Positions 1 to 5,087 of a DNA stretch of 5,918 bases are shown here, piece by piece. Made by a program: the position numbers and the translations under genes. The notes beneath the pieces are model-generated. The model saw only the letters and a program-made list of their open reading frames with translations. It was not told where the DNA came from and did not search any database. How positions within the stretch are numbered: position 1 is the first letter of the stretch; each line of letters starts with the position of its first letter. The DNA is from Calditrichaceae bacterium (GTDB taxonomy: Bacteria; Calditrichota; Calditrichia; Calditrichales; Calditrichaceae): assembly GCA_030622395.1 (NCBI GenBank), contig JAUXGF010000208.1:1-5918 (forward strand), read 5' to 3'.

Positions 1-74
1 AAAAAACAATGAATTAGAATAGTATTCATAAATTATTAGCATAAATCTGAGTTTTAAATTCAATTATATTCTTT

Positions 75-108
75 CTTAGTGTTACTTCGTGTCTTTGCGA
101 CTTTGTGG
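75..108 (+). repeat. Degenerate octamer tandem repeat, copy 1
   Basis: Four units of roughly CTTnGTGt can be read: CTTAGTGT (75-82), two extra bases, CTTCGTGT (85-92), CTTTGCGA (93-100) and CTTTGTGG (101-108). A second, three-unit copy lies 100 bases further on. On the opposite strand the units read like ACACGAAG/ACAAAG. I loosely recognise this as a class of short-period dispersed repeats seen in intergenic regions of many environmental bacterial genomes. No function is implied. Confidence 0.6.
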
Positions 109-206
109 CAATCATTTATGAATAATCCAGGGTGATAGAATTTGCGCGGCAGACTGTGTTTATTTAAATTAAATTTTTGGATTGTAAAACTGATATCCCG
201 ATTTTT

Positions 207-230
207 CTTTGTGTCTTAGTGTCTTAGTGG
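207..230 (+). repeat. Degenerate octamer tandem repeat, copy 2
   Basis: There are three uninterrupted octamers: CTTTGTGT (207-214), CTTAGTGT (215-222) and CTTAGTGG (223-230). Like copy 1, the array ends in a ...GTGG unit followed by C, which suggests that both are members of one repeat family with a fixed end rather than random simple sequence. Confidence 0.6.
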
Positions 231-272
231 CTATTCTAAATATTTCAATAAGTTGTTTTTATTTTTAAAAAA

Positions 273-277
273 AGGAG
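273..277 (+). promoter_or_regulatory. Ribosome-binding site that fixes the start of the CGGC-domain gene
   Basis: AGGAG lies 8 bases upstream of the ATG at 286. An in-frame TTG at 253 would add 11 residues, but the Shine-Dalgarno would then lie inside the coding region. The extra residues would also precede the lysine-rich start and first beta strand typical of the family, so 286 is preferred. Confidence 0.8.
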
Positions 278-285
278 ACGGCAAA

Positions 286-732
286 ATGAAAGAAAAAATC
301 AAAATTGGAATTATCATCTGTCACCGTTACCATACCTGCGCCGGGGGCAAATGCTTTAGAGCGCTAAAAAATAGAGAAGGAGCCTTCAGTGTTTATAAAA
401 ACAGGGAAGTGGAGTTAGTTGGATACACAACCTGCGCCGGATGTCCCGGCGGCAACATCGAATACGCTCCGGAGGAAATGAAGAAGAACGGAGCGCAGGT
501 AATTCATTTTGCCACCGGTTTGATAGTCGGTTATCCTCCGTGTCCCTATATAACTCATTTTGGCGAGTTTATAAAAAAAGCTTATGGGATCGAGGTTGTT
601 TTCGGAACGCATCCAATTCCGCAGAAATATTATGATATTCATAAACCGCTGGGAACGTGGAGCTCTGCGGAATGGGAAGAAATTATTAAACCGACTTTAG
701 CGGATAAGAAAACGCGGTTGGCTTATGATTAG
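286..732 (+). CDS. CGGC domain-containing protein (putative metal-binding)
   Basis: The product is 148 residues with no signal peptide or membrane segment, so it is probably cytoplasmic. It matches the CGGC domain family (PF08821): a first beta strand KIGIIIC (residues 6-12), then TCAGGKC (17-23), a REGAF turn (30-34), the signature TCAGCPGG (49-56), a helix, a G-A-x-V-I-H strand (69-74), PPCPY (84-88), and a late GTH (107-109). Visible candidate metal or redox residues are Cys12, Cys18, Cys23, Cys50, Cys53, Cys86 and His109. The usual C-G-G-C motif is C-A-G-C here. The family is proposed to bind metal through these conserved Cys/His residues, but no reaction is established. The length is normal for the family with a short C-terminal extension. 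The gene stands alone: repeats fill both flanks, so neighbours give no hint of its job. Confidence 0.88.
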   Translation: MKEKIKIGIIICHRYHTCAGGKCFRALKNREGAFSVYKNREVELVGYTTCAGCPGGNIEYAPEEMKKNGAQVIHFATGLIVGYPPCPYITHFGEFIKKAYGIEVVFGTHPIPQKYYDIHKPLGTWSSAEWEEIIKPTLADKKTRLAYD

Positions 733-759
733 CCCCGAAGGGGTCGCTGCGAGAGAAGC
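731..759 (+). repeat. Short repeat unit with CCCC-GAA-GGGG hairpin, copy 1
   Basis: Immediately after (and overlapping) the stop codon, the sequence AGCCCCGAAGGGG is followed by TCGCTGCGAGAGAAGC. The CCCC/GGGG arms (733-736, 740-743) fold on a GAA loop. No T-tract follows, so this is not an intrinsic terminator. A related sequence occurs at 1115-1167, where the two arms are separated by extra hairpins and then followed by TTGCTTTGCGAGAAGC. Confidence 0.5.
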
Positions 760-773
760 AGGAAGTGGTAAGT

Positions 774-818
774 GGGAATTAGGAATTGGGAAATAGGAAA
801 TAGGAAATGGGAATTGGG
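774..818 (+). repeat. Heptanucleotide tandem array, RGGAAWT x6
   Basis: There are six exact-length heptamers: GGGAATT (774-780), AGGAATT (781-787), GGGAAAT (788-794), AGGAAAT (795-801), AGGAAAT (802-808) and GGGAATT (809-815), followed by GGG. Only the first base (G/A) and the sixth base (A/T) vary. A short related stretch, AGGAATTGGGAAG, recurs at 1101-1113. The pattern resembles heptamer STRR-type repeats known from cyanobacteria. Here it is simply an intergenic array. Confidence 0.85.
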
Positions 819-832
819 CGCGTATGAGTTTT

Positions 833-870
833 CTTGTATCAGAGACCGCTTCGCTTAACTCTGATACGAG
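833..870 (+). repeat. 12-bp stem-loop inverted repeat
   Basis: CTTGTATCAGAG (833-844) can pair with CTCTGATACGAG (859-870) over 12 positions with one T-G wobble, leaving a 14-base loop. No T-run follows on either side, so a terminator role is not supported. It sits at the left edge of the composite repeat block. Confidence 0.6.
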
Positions 871-876
871 GGGAAA

Positions 877-1106
877 ATTATGGTTCACCAATATTGAGCC
901 GTATAATTCTTTAGCCCCAGCGGGACGAAATGTTTATAGTAAAAGATACCACAAAAAAAAATGGGAAGCCCCGTTCCCGCAGGGAGGCTGCGCCCGGGCG
1001 GTATGATATTTTGAATTGACGAAGCGGAGAAGAATGGAATCCTAAAAAATTGATTCCGAACCGTCGGGATGAGATTTGTTGCTTCTAGTTTATCCGGCTT
1101 AGGAAT
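877..1106 (+). repeat. Composite dispersed repeat block A-B-C, left copy
   Basis: Three subunits can be matched, in the same order, to the reverse complement of the right intergenic region. A, 877-950, matches 5454-5381 (about 60 of 74 bases, ungapped), and after a small gap GGGAAGCCCC(G/A)TTCCC continues the match. B, 980-1011, matches 5087-5056 (30 of 32). C, 1054-1106, matches 4922-4870 (46 of 53). A further 20-base stretch, 1021-1040, matches 4955-4936 (17 of 20). The counts are by eye. A contains the quasi-palindrome GCCCCAGCGGGAC and C begins with a TTCCGA/TCGGGA hairpin. Open reading frames across this block are translations of repeats, not genes. Confidence 0.8.
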
Positions 1107-1110
1107 TGGG

Positions 1111-1158
1111 AAGCAGCCCCGCCCCGATTTCGGGATCACTTCGTGAAAGGGGTTGCTT
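1111..1158 (+). repeat. Three-way-junction fold (cloverleaf-like inverted repeats)
   Basis: An outer stem AAGCAGCCCC (1111-1120) with GGGGTTGCTT (1149-1158) pairs over 10 positions with one G-T wobble. It encloses two tight hairpins: CCCGA/TCGGG (1123-1127, 1130-1134) and TCAC-TTC-GTGA (1136-1146). The segment ends about 75 bases before the lipoprotein start, so it could lie in that gene's leader. Part of it (CCCGA...TCGGGATCACTTC) recurs on the same strand at 4908-4929, which favours a mobile or dispersed repeat over a gene-specific riboswitch. It does not match any riboswitch class I know. Confidence 0.55.
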
Positions 1159-1171
1159 TGCGAGAAGCGGC

Positions 1172-1193
1172 GCCCTGAGCTTAACCGAAGGGC
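1172..1193 (+). repeat. Small inverted repeat GCCCT...AGGGC
   Basis: GCCCT (1172-1176) faces AGGGC (1189-1193) around GAGCTTAACCGA. It resembles the very common dispersed sequence CCCTGAGCTTGTCGAAGGG found between genes in many bacteria, with AAC replacing part of the loop. It directly precedes the ribosome-binding region of the lipoprotein gene but has no T-tract. Confidence 0.45.
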
Positions 1194-1233
1194 AGAGAAG
1201 TAAGAATCAAGAAAAATCAGAAAGGAAAATTTA

Positions 1234-2241
1234 ATGAGAGAAATTATAAAATTTCGACTGGTGGGATTTTCTTTTTTTATAATGATTTTTTTAGCGGGCT
1301 GCAATCAACTAAAAGAATCAAAGGATCTAAAAGGCGATTACTTTGGGCAAACTCCGCCGCAGTTAACGCCTGAGATTTTTGCTCCCGGAATCATATCAAC
1401 AGCCGCTTTTGAAATGAACGCCGCTTTTTCACCTGATGGAAAAGAGTTTTATTTTTCTATGGCTGATCCATATCAAAATTTTAATGTTATCATGTTTATG
1501 AGGATGGATAATGATAAATGGACTCCGCCGCAGGTCGCTTCATTTTCAGGAAAGCACAGTGATTTTGATCCTTTCTTTTCAATTGACGGGAACAGGCTTT
1601 ATTTTATTTCACGACGTCCGTTAGAAGAACAGGAAAAGCCAAACGAGGATACGGATATATGGTTTGTAGAAAGAACTGAAACAGGCTGGGCTGAACCGCA
1701 AAACGCAGGCTTAACCGTCAATTCGGATAAAGATGAATATTATATTTCCATCACTAAAGACAGTACGCTTTATTTTACCTCTGCCCGCGACGGCGGTAAA
1801 GGATCATGGGATATTTACCGTTTTAAATTTATTGATGGGAATTATGCAAAACCTGAAAATCTTGGCGACTCTATAAATTGTCAATATCCTGATTGGGATC
1901 CCTTTATCGCCGCGGATGAAAGCTATATTATATTTACTTCCGCCAGACCCGGAGGTCACGGCGGCGGCGATCTGTACATCTGTTTCCGTAAAGAGGACGG
2001 TTCGTGGACTAAAGCTAAAAATTTAGGAGACAAGATTAATTCAAGCGATTACGAATATTGTCCGGCAGTCTCCCCTGACGGTAAATTTTTCTTTTTCTCG
2101 CGTTTTGGCGGAAGCTCACAAAAATTTTATTCACAAACTCAGCGCACGTATAATGAATTTATAGAAATGTTCAACAGCGTTCAAAACGGTCTTGGAAATA
2201 TCTATTGGGTCGACCATAAAATAATCGACGTTCTAAAATAG
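1234..2241 (+). CDS. PD40 beta-propeller lipoprotein
   Basis: The product is 335 residues. It opens with a basic n-region, a hydrophobic stretch (residues 8-22) and a lipobox L20-A21-G22-C23, so it should be lipidated at Cys23 and anchored in the envelope. YFGQTPPQLTPE (36-47) and FAPGIIST (49-56) lead into PD40/WD40-like propeller blades (PF07676 type): FSPDGKEFYFS (65-75), DPFFSIDGNRLYFIS (112-126), SITKDSTLYFTSARDGG (172-188), DPFIAADESYIIFTSARPGG (222-241) and SPDGKFFFFSRFGG (280-293). Aromatic-rich strands such as D-I-W and D-I-Y lie between blades. The C terminus, NIYWVDHKII, is typical of these stand-alone propeller lipoproteins. Blades of this type also occur in TolB, but TolB's N-terminal domain is absent. 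The start is supported by AAAGGA at 1221-1226, 7 bases before the ATG. No ligand or enzymatic role can be read; a binding or scaffold function is a guess. No terminator was found directly downstream. Confidence 0.85.
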   Translation: MREIIKFRLVGFSFFIMIFLAGCNQLKESKDLKGDYFGQTPPQLTPEIFAPGIISTAAFEMNAAFSPDGKEFYFSMADPYQNFNVIMFMRMDNDKWTPPQVASFSGKHSDFDPFFSIDGNRLYFISRRPLEEQEKPNEDTDIWFVERTETGWAEPQNAGLTVNSDKDEYYISITKDSTLYFTSARDGGKGSWDIYRFKFIDGNYAKPENLGDSINCQYPDWDPFIAADESYIIFTSARPGGHGGGDLYICFRKEDGSWTKAKNLGDKINSSDYEYCPAVSPDGKFFFFSRFGGSSQKFYSQTQRTYNEFIEMFNSVQNGLGNIYWVDHKIIDVLK

Positions 2242-2258
2242 TATGTGCACACATCCCC

Positions 2259-2287
2259 GTAGAGACGAGGCAATGCCTCGTGTCTAC
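2259..2287. repeat. GTAGAGACG-type hairpin repeat
   Basis: GTAGAGACGAGGCA (2259-2272) faces TGCCTCGTGTCTAC (2274-2287). The arms are complementary at 13 of 14 positions, with an effective loop of AAT. It begins 18 bases after the lipoprotein stop. Palindromes opening with GTAGAGACG and closing with a CGTCTCTAC-like arm are common intergenic repeats in cyanobacteria and several other phyla. Without a T-tract it is not a classical terminator, although it could protect the 3' end of the upstream mRNA. Confidence 0.65.
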
Positions 2288-2559
2288 TGTGTAAATTGTA
2301 CACCCATTTCTGTCTTACGATTAATTAGGACAGGGCTGGCAAACTTTTCCGCTACACATTGGTCACCTTGTGGAAGGAACTCCTGCGGAATAAGAGGGAA
2401 TAGTTCATTGGAATAAATCGATCCTGATTTCCATCGGGGATTCGTTTAAAGTTTCCTGAAGGGGCATTTTTAAAGAAAGGGTTTTGAAAAATAGTAGAAT
2501 GTAACCATTTAACATATTCTTTAAATATACTATTTAACAAGTTTACCGGTTATTTTATT

Positions 2560-2589
2560 TTGTAACTTTTATTTGATTTCTCGTATAAG
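2560..2589 (+). promoter_or_regulatory. Possible sigma-70-like promoter for pepF
   Basis: TTGTAA (2560-2565) and TATAAG (2584-2589) are separated by 18 bases and lie about 65 bases before the pepF ATG. The -10 box matches the consensus at 5 of 6 positions and the -35 box at 4 of 6. The surrounding sequence is very AT-rich, so a chance match is quite possible. Confidence 0.25.
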
Positions 2590-2645
2590 TTTTTTAAGAC
2601 CATTAACTCATACATTTCATTTTACTCATACTTATAATTTTATTT

Positions 2646-2650
2646 GGAGG
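2646..2650 (+). promoter_or_regulatory. Ribosome-binding site that fixes the pepF start
   Basis: GGAGG lies 5 bases before the ATG at 2656. The in-frame TTG at 2644 overlaps this Shine-Dalgarno and would add only M-E-V-C before the signal peptide. The ATG is therefore the credible start. Confidence 0.85.
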
Positions 2651-2655
2651 TTTGC

Positions 2656-4548
2656 ATGATTTTTTTCAAGCGTTTTTTATTAAGTGTATTTAGTATTTGT
2701 ATTATCATCATAGGAACGGCGGCGGCTCAGGAGCGTTCGCTAAACCGTGATGATATTGACGCCAAATACAAATGGGATTTAAACGATATTTATTCCGGCT
2801 GGCAGGAGTGGGAACAAGGATTGACAGACCTGGAACAAAAAATGGAAGCTTTTGCAGGATTAAAGGGATCGTTATCTAAAGGTCCGGAAAGTTTATTAAA
2901 AGCTTTTAAATTAGATGAAGAATTAAATATTCTTTCCTATCGTGTTTATCGTTATCCGCAATTGACAAGAGATACTGATACGCGTAATCAAGAAGTCGCG
3001 GCGCGGCTGCAGAAAGTTCAAATCCTTTTTTCTAAATTCAATACCGCCACGGCATGGTTTTCACCGGAGATGCTGAAAATTCCATGGAAAACTATGAAAA
3101 CATGGTTGGATGAAACTCCGGCATTGTCGCCTTATCGTTTTGGCGTTGAAGATTTATACCGCCAGCAAGAACATGTTTTGGATGAGGACAAAGAAAAATT
3201 ACTTTCCTTTTATGGTCAATTCAGCGGATGCCCGCGCTCTATTTATTCTGAGCTATCGACTTCAGATATTATATTCCCTACGGTTAAATTATCTAACGGT
3301 GAGGAAGCAGTGATGACAAGCGGTAATTACAGCCGCATTCTGGCAACCAATCATAATCAAGAAGACCGTAAAAAAGCCTTTGAAGAACATTACACTGTTT
3401 ATGATAAAAACAAAAATACTTACTCCGCTATTTACAGCGCTATTTGTCAACGCGATTGGGCGGGCGCTCAGGCTAAAAATTATAAATCAACTTTAGAAGC
3501 CGCTTTGGAAGGGGATAATATTCCTGTCGAAGTTTATGAGAACCTGGTAAATACTGTTAAAGCCAATGTGCAGCCGCTGCAGCGTTACATTAAATTACGG
3601 GCAAAAATTCTTGGGTTAGATGAATATCATAATTATGACGGATCAATCAGCCTAACTGATTTTAACAAAACGTATGAATACGAAGACGCCAAAAAATGGG
3701 TTCTGGCTTCAATCGCCCCGCTTGGGAAAGACTATCAGAAAAAAATGAAAAAGGCTGTTTCAGGCGGATGGCTTGACGTTTATGAAAATACTGGTAAACG
3801 CGCGGGCGCTTATTCCTCCAATGTTTACGGCGTTCATCCTTATATGCTGCTAAATTACAACGGAACGCTGGATAATGTATTTACGTTAGGACACGAACTT
3901 GGTCATACTTTACATTCGGTTTTATCAAATGAAAACCAGCCCTTTGCCACTTGCTCCTATACAATTTTTGTAGCGGAAGTCGCTTCCACATTTAATGAAC
4001 GGCTGCTGCTGGATTACTTACTGGAAAAATCGAAAGACCCCAAAGAACGCATTGCACTTTTACAACAGGCGATCAGGGCTGTTACAGGCACTTTTTATTT
4101 TCAGGTTTTGTTAGCTGATTATGAATTGCAAGTACACCGCCTTGTCGAACAAGGACAGCCCATCACCGCAAAAACGCTTTCCGGAATTACGCATGATCTT
4201 TTTGCCGCTTATTATGGCGATGCTGTAATCAATGACGAGCTGATTGATGTAGTCTGGGCGCGGATACCTCATTTTTATAATTATCCTTATTACGTTTTCC
4301 AATACGCCACCTGTTTTGCTTCTTCAGCCCAGTTGTATGATGAAGTCACAAAGGGATCAAAGAAAGAACGTAAAGCGGCTACAGAGGGTTACCTAAATCT
4401 ACTCAAGTCGGGCGGAAACGATTATCCTATGGAACAGCTCAAAAAAGCCGGGGTGGATTTATCCAAACCCGAAACTATTATGGCAGTTGTTAAGCAGCTT
4501 GACGAATTAGTTGACCGGTTGGAAAAAGAAGTGGCAAAGCTTAAATAA
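2656..4548 (+). CDS. pepF: Exported oligoendopeptidase F (M3 family zinc metallopeptidase)
   Basis: The product is 630 residues. Residues 1-24 form a signal peptide: K5-R6, then a hydrophobic core (7-20), and an A-A-A end before Gln25. The mature protein opens with YKWDLNDIY (38-46), typical of oligoendopeptidase F, followed by the helical N-terminal region and the M3 catalytic domain. The zinc site is G-H-E-L-G-H: His413 and His417 bind zinc, Glu414 is catalytic, and the third ligand is probably Glu441 in FVAEVASTFNE, 28 residues after His413. PHFYNYPYYVFQYA (538-551) is the conserved substrate-side segment. All key residues are present and the length is normal for PepF (about 600) plus a signal peptide. 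PepF enzymes cut short peptides in a closed cavity. The classical lactococcal enzyme is cytosolic, so this copy presumably trims peptides outside the inner membrane. Signal type (Sec cleaved versus anchor) was judged by eye. An intrinsic terminator follows, so it is likely transcribed alone. Confidence 0.93.
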   Translation: MIFFKRFLLSVFSICIIIIGTAAAQERSLNRDDIDAKYKWDLNDIYSGWQEWEQGLTDLEQKMEAFAGLKGSLSKGPESLLKAFKLDEELNILSYRVYRYPQLTRDTDTRNQEVAARLQKVQILFSKFNTATAWFSPEMLKIPWKTMKTWLDETPALSPYRFGVEDLYRQQEHVLDEDKEKLLSFYGQFSGCPRSIYSELSTSDIIFPTVKLSNGEEAVMTSGNYSRILATNHNQEDRKKAFEEHYTVYDKNKNTYSAIYSAICQRDWAGAQAKNYKSTLEAALEGDNIPVEVYENLVNTVKANVQPLQRYIKLRAKILGLDEYHNYDGSISLTDFNKTYEYEDAKKWVLASIAPLGKDYQKKMKKAVSGGWLDVYENTGKRAGAYSSNVYGVHPYMLLNYNGTLDNVFTLGHELGHTLHSVLSNENQPFATCSYTIFVAEVASTFNERLLLDYLLEKSKDPKERIALLQQAIRAVTGTFYFQVLLADYELQVHRLVEQGQPITAKTLSGITHDLFAAYYGDAVINDELIDVVWARIPHFYNYPYYVFQYATCFASSAQLYDEVTKGSKKERKAATEGYLNLLKSGGNDYPMEQLKKAGVDLSKPETIMAVVKQLDELVDRLEKEVAKLK

Positions 4549-4558
4549 AGCGATGTAC

Positions 4559-4596
4559 TAAAAAAAACGCCCTCGAAGAAGAGGGCGTTTTTTTTA
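4559..4596 (+). terminator. Strong intrinsic terminator of pepF
   Basis: A perfect 16-bp inverted repeat (4559-4574 with 4581-4596) has a GC-rich core CGCCCTC/GAGGGCG, a GAAGAA loop and a run of eight T (4588-4595). It lies 10 bases after the pepF stop. A matching run of eight A on the 5' side means it could also terminate transcripts arriving on the minus strand. Confidence 0.93.
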
Positions 4597-4676
4597 TAAT
4601 AAGTTTTAAAAATTAGTAAAAACATAGAAATAAATTCACCCTGTTAAATACGGGTTTTCTGCTTAACGGTTTGCGG

Positions 4677-4856
4677 TTAACCGAAAAACGCCTTGTATAA
4701 CTTCACTAATACCAAAAACCGGACCTGTTTTTGTTCCGAGTTGAACCGCTGTAAGCACCGATATTTTGCAACTACCTTAATGATATATCCAACCAAATTC
4801 AACATATTGCCGAAAATCATCATAGTATCAGGAGCTCTGAAATTACAATTTTTCAT
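4677..4856 (-). other. Weak 59-codon open frame, probably not a gene
   Basis: On the minus strand an ATG at 4856-4854 opens a frame of 59 codons ending at a TAA (4677-4679). The product is basic and begins MKNCNFRAPDTMMIFGNM; its tail is rich in valine, leucine and lysine (VRFLVLVKLYKAFFG). I do not recognise it. The bases before the ATG offer no good Shine-Dalgarno, and the frame sits among dispersed repeats. It could be a repeat-derived frame, a decayed gene end or a real small protein. It is recorded because nothing else explains this interval. Confidence 0.15.
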
Positions 4857-4869
4857 TTAAACCCGATAC

Positions 4870-4922
4870 ATTCCTGAGCCGGATAAACTGGAAATAATAA
4901 ATCTCATCCCGACGTTTCGGGA
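4870..4922 (-). repeat. Composite repeat subunit C, right (inverted) copy
   Basis: Read on the minus strand, 4922-4870 matches 1054-1106 at 46 of 53 positions without gaps. It starts with a perfect hairpin TCCCGA-AACG-TCGGGA; the left copy has TTCCGA, which keeps the pairing through a wobble. The adjoining 4936-4955 matches the sequence just upstream of the left copy (1021-1040, 17 of 20). Confidence 0.8.
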
Positions 4923-4989
4923 CCACTTCTTCAGCATTCAATTATTCTCTGCTTCCCATCTTGGGTAGCCGTCCCTATTAATCAGGAGG

Positions 4990-5039
4990 CCCCGCGCCTG
5001 CCTGCCGGCAAGCACGGCGCCGGCAGGCAGGCGCAGGGG
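4990..5039. repeat. GC-rich 20-bp hairpin (CCTGCCTGCCGGC type)
   Basis: The left arm (4990-5009) begins CCCCGCGCCTGCC and ends TGCCGGC. The right arm (5019-5039) is its complement with a single bulged A, and the loop is nine bases. It is strikingly GC-rich against AT-rich surroundings. In the left composite block the corresponding place between subunits B and C has no such sequence, so the hairpin appears to be part of a roughly 100-base insertion in the right block. I loosely recognise GCCTGCCTGCCGGCAGGCAGG-like palindromes as dispersed repeats in several candidate-phylum genomes. Confidence 0.8.
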
Positions 5040-5055
5040 AGCAGTCATCTATAAT

Positions 5056-5087
5056 AAATTTCATATCGCCCGGGCGCAGCCTCCCTG
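5056..5087 (-). repeat. Composite repeat subunit B, right (inverted) copy
   Basis: On the minus strand this matches 980-1011 at 30 of 32 bases, including the palindromic core CGCCCGGGCG. Its outer edge abuts the MITE-like element and its probable target-site duplication. Confidence 0.85.

Larger units (their letters stand above)
1..285. other. AT-rich intergenic region upstream of the CGGC-domain gene
   Basis: I find no credible gene here. Both strands are AT-rich and the only organised sequences are the two octamer-type repeats at 75-108 and 207-230 and the ribosome-binding site just before 286. I could not pick a convincing promoter for the downstream gene; any -10 call in such AT-rich sequence would be arbitrary. 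Confidence 0.6.
2242..2643. other. Intergenic region between lipoprotein and pepF
   Basis: These 402 bases hold the hairpin repeat at 2259-2287 and a possible promoter at 2560-2589. The rest (about 2290-2540) is unclassified. A 62-codon minus-strand frame at 2352-2540 starts with TTG, has no Shine-Dalgarno and has no recognisable domain, so I do not call it a gene. Confidence 0.5.

Noticed and set aside
731..818. Possible intrinsic terminator after the CGGC gene
   Set aside because: The CCCC/GGGG stem is only 4 bp and no T-run follows it; the heptamer array downstream is G/A-rich, not T-rich.
774..818. Possible G-quadruplex in the heptamer array
   Set aside because: GGG runs occur only at 774, 788, 809 and 816, with loops of 11, 18 and 4 bases; most units have GG only. 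The loops are too long for a confident call.
697..891. 64-codon minus-strand frame with a Pro/Phe/Ile-rich repeat
   Set aside because: The periodic peptide is simply the translation of the heptamer array at 774-818.
824..1006. 60-codon plus-strand open frame
   Set aside because: It consists of the stem-loop at 833-870 plus repeats A and B; no coding signal.
885..1304. 139-codon open frame on the minus strand
   Set aside because: It runs through the composite repeat block and into the start of the lipoprotein gene on the other strand; its residues (for example YYKHFVPLGLKNY) are translations of repeat A. It has no domain and no Shine-Dalgarno.
2352..2540. 62-codon minus-strand frame between lipoprotein and pepF
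   Set aside because: TTG start, no ribosome-binding site, no recognisable domain; it could be repeat-derived. It was not strong enough to list as a gene.
4597..4760. Integron attC-like site suggested by AACGCCTTGTATAAC and the CGGTTAACCG palindrome
   Set aside because: I could not find paired core sites with the required arrangement, and there is no integrase or gene cassette in the window.
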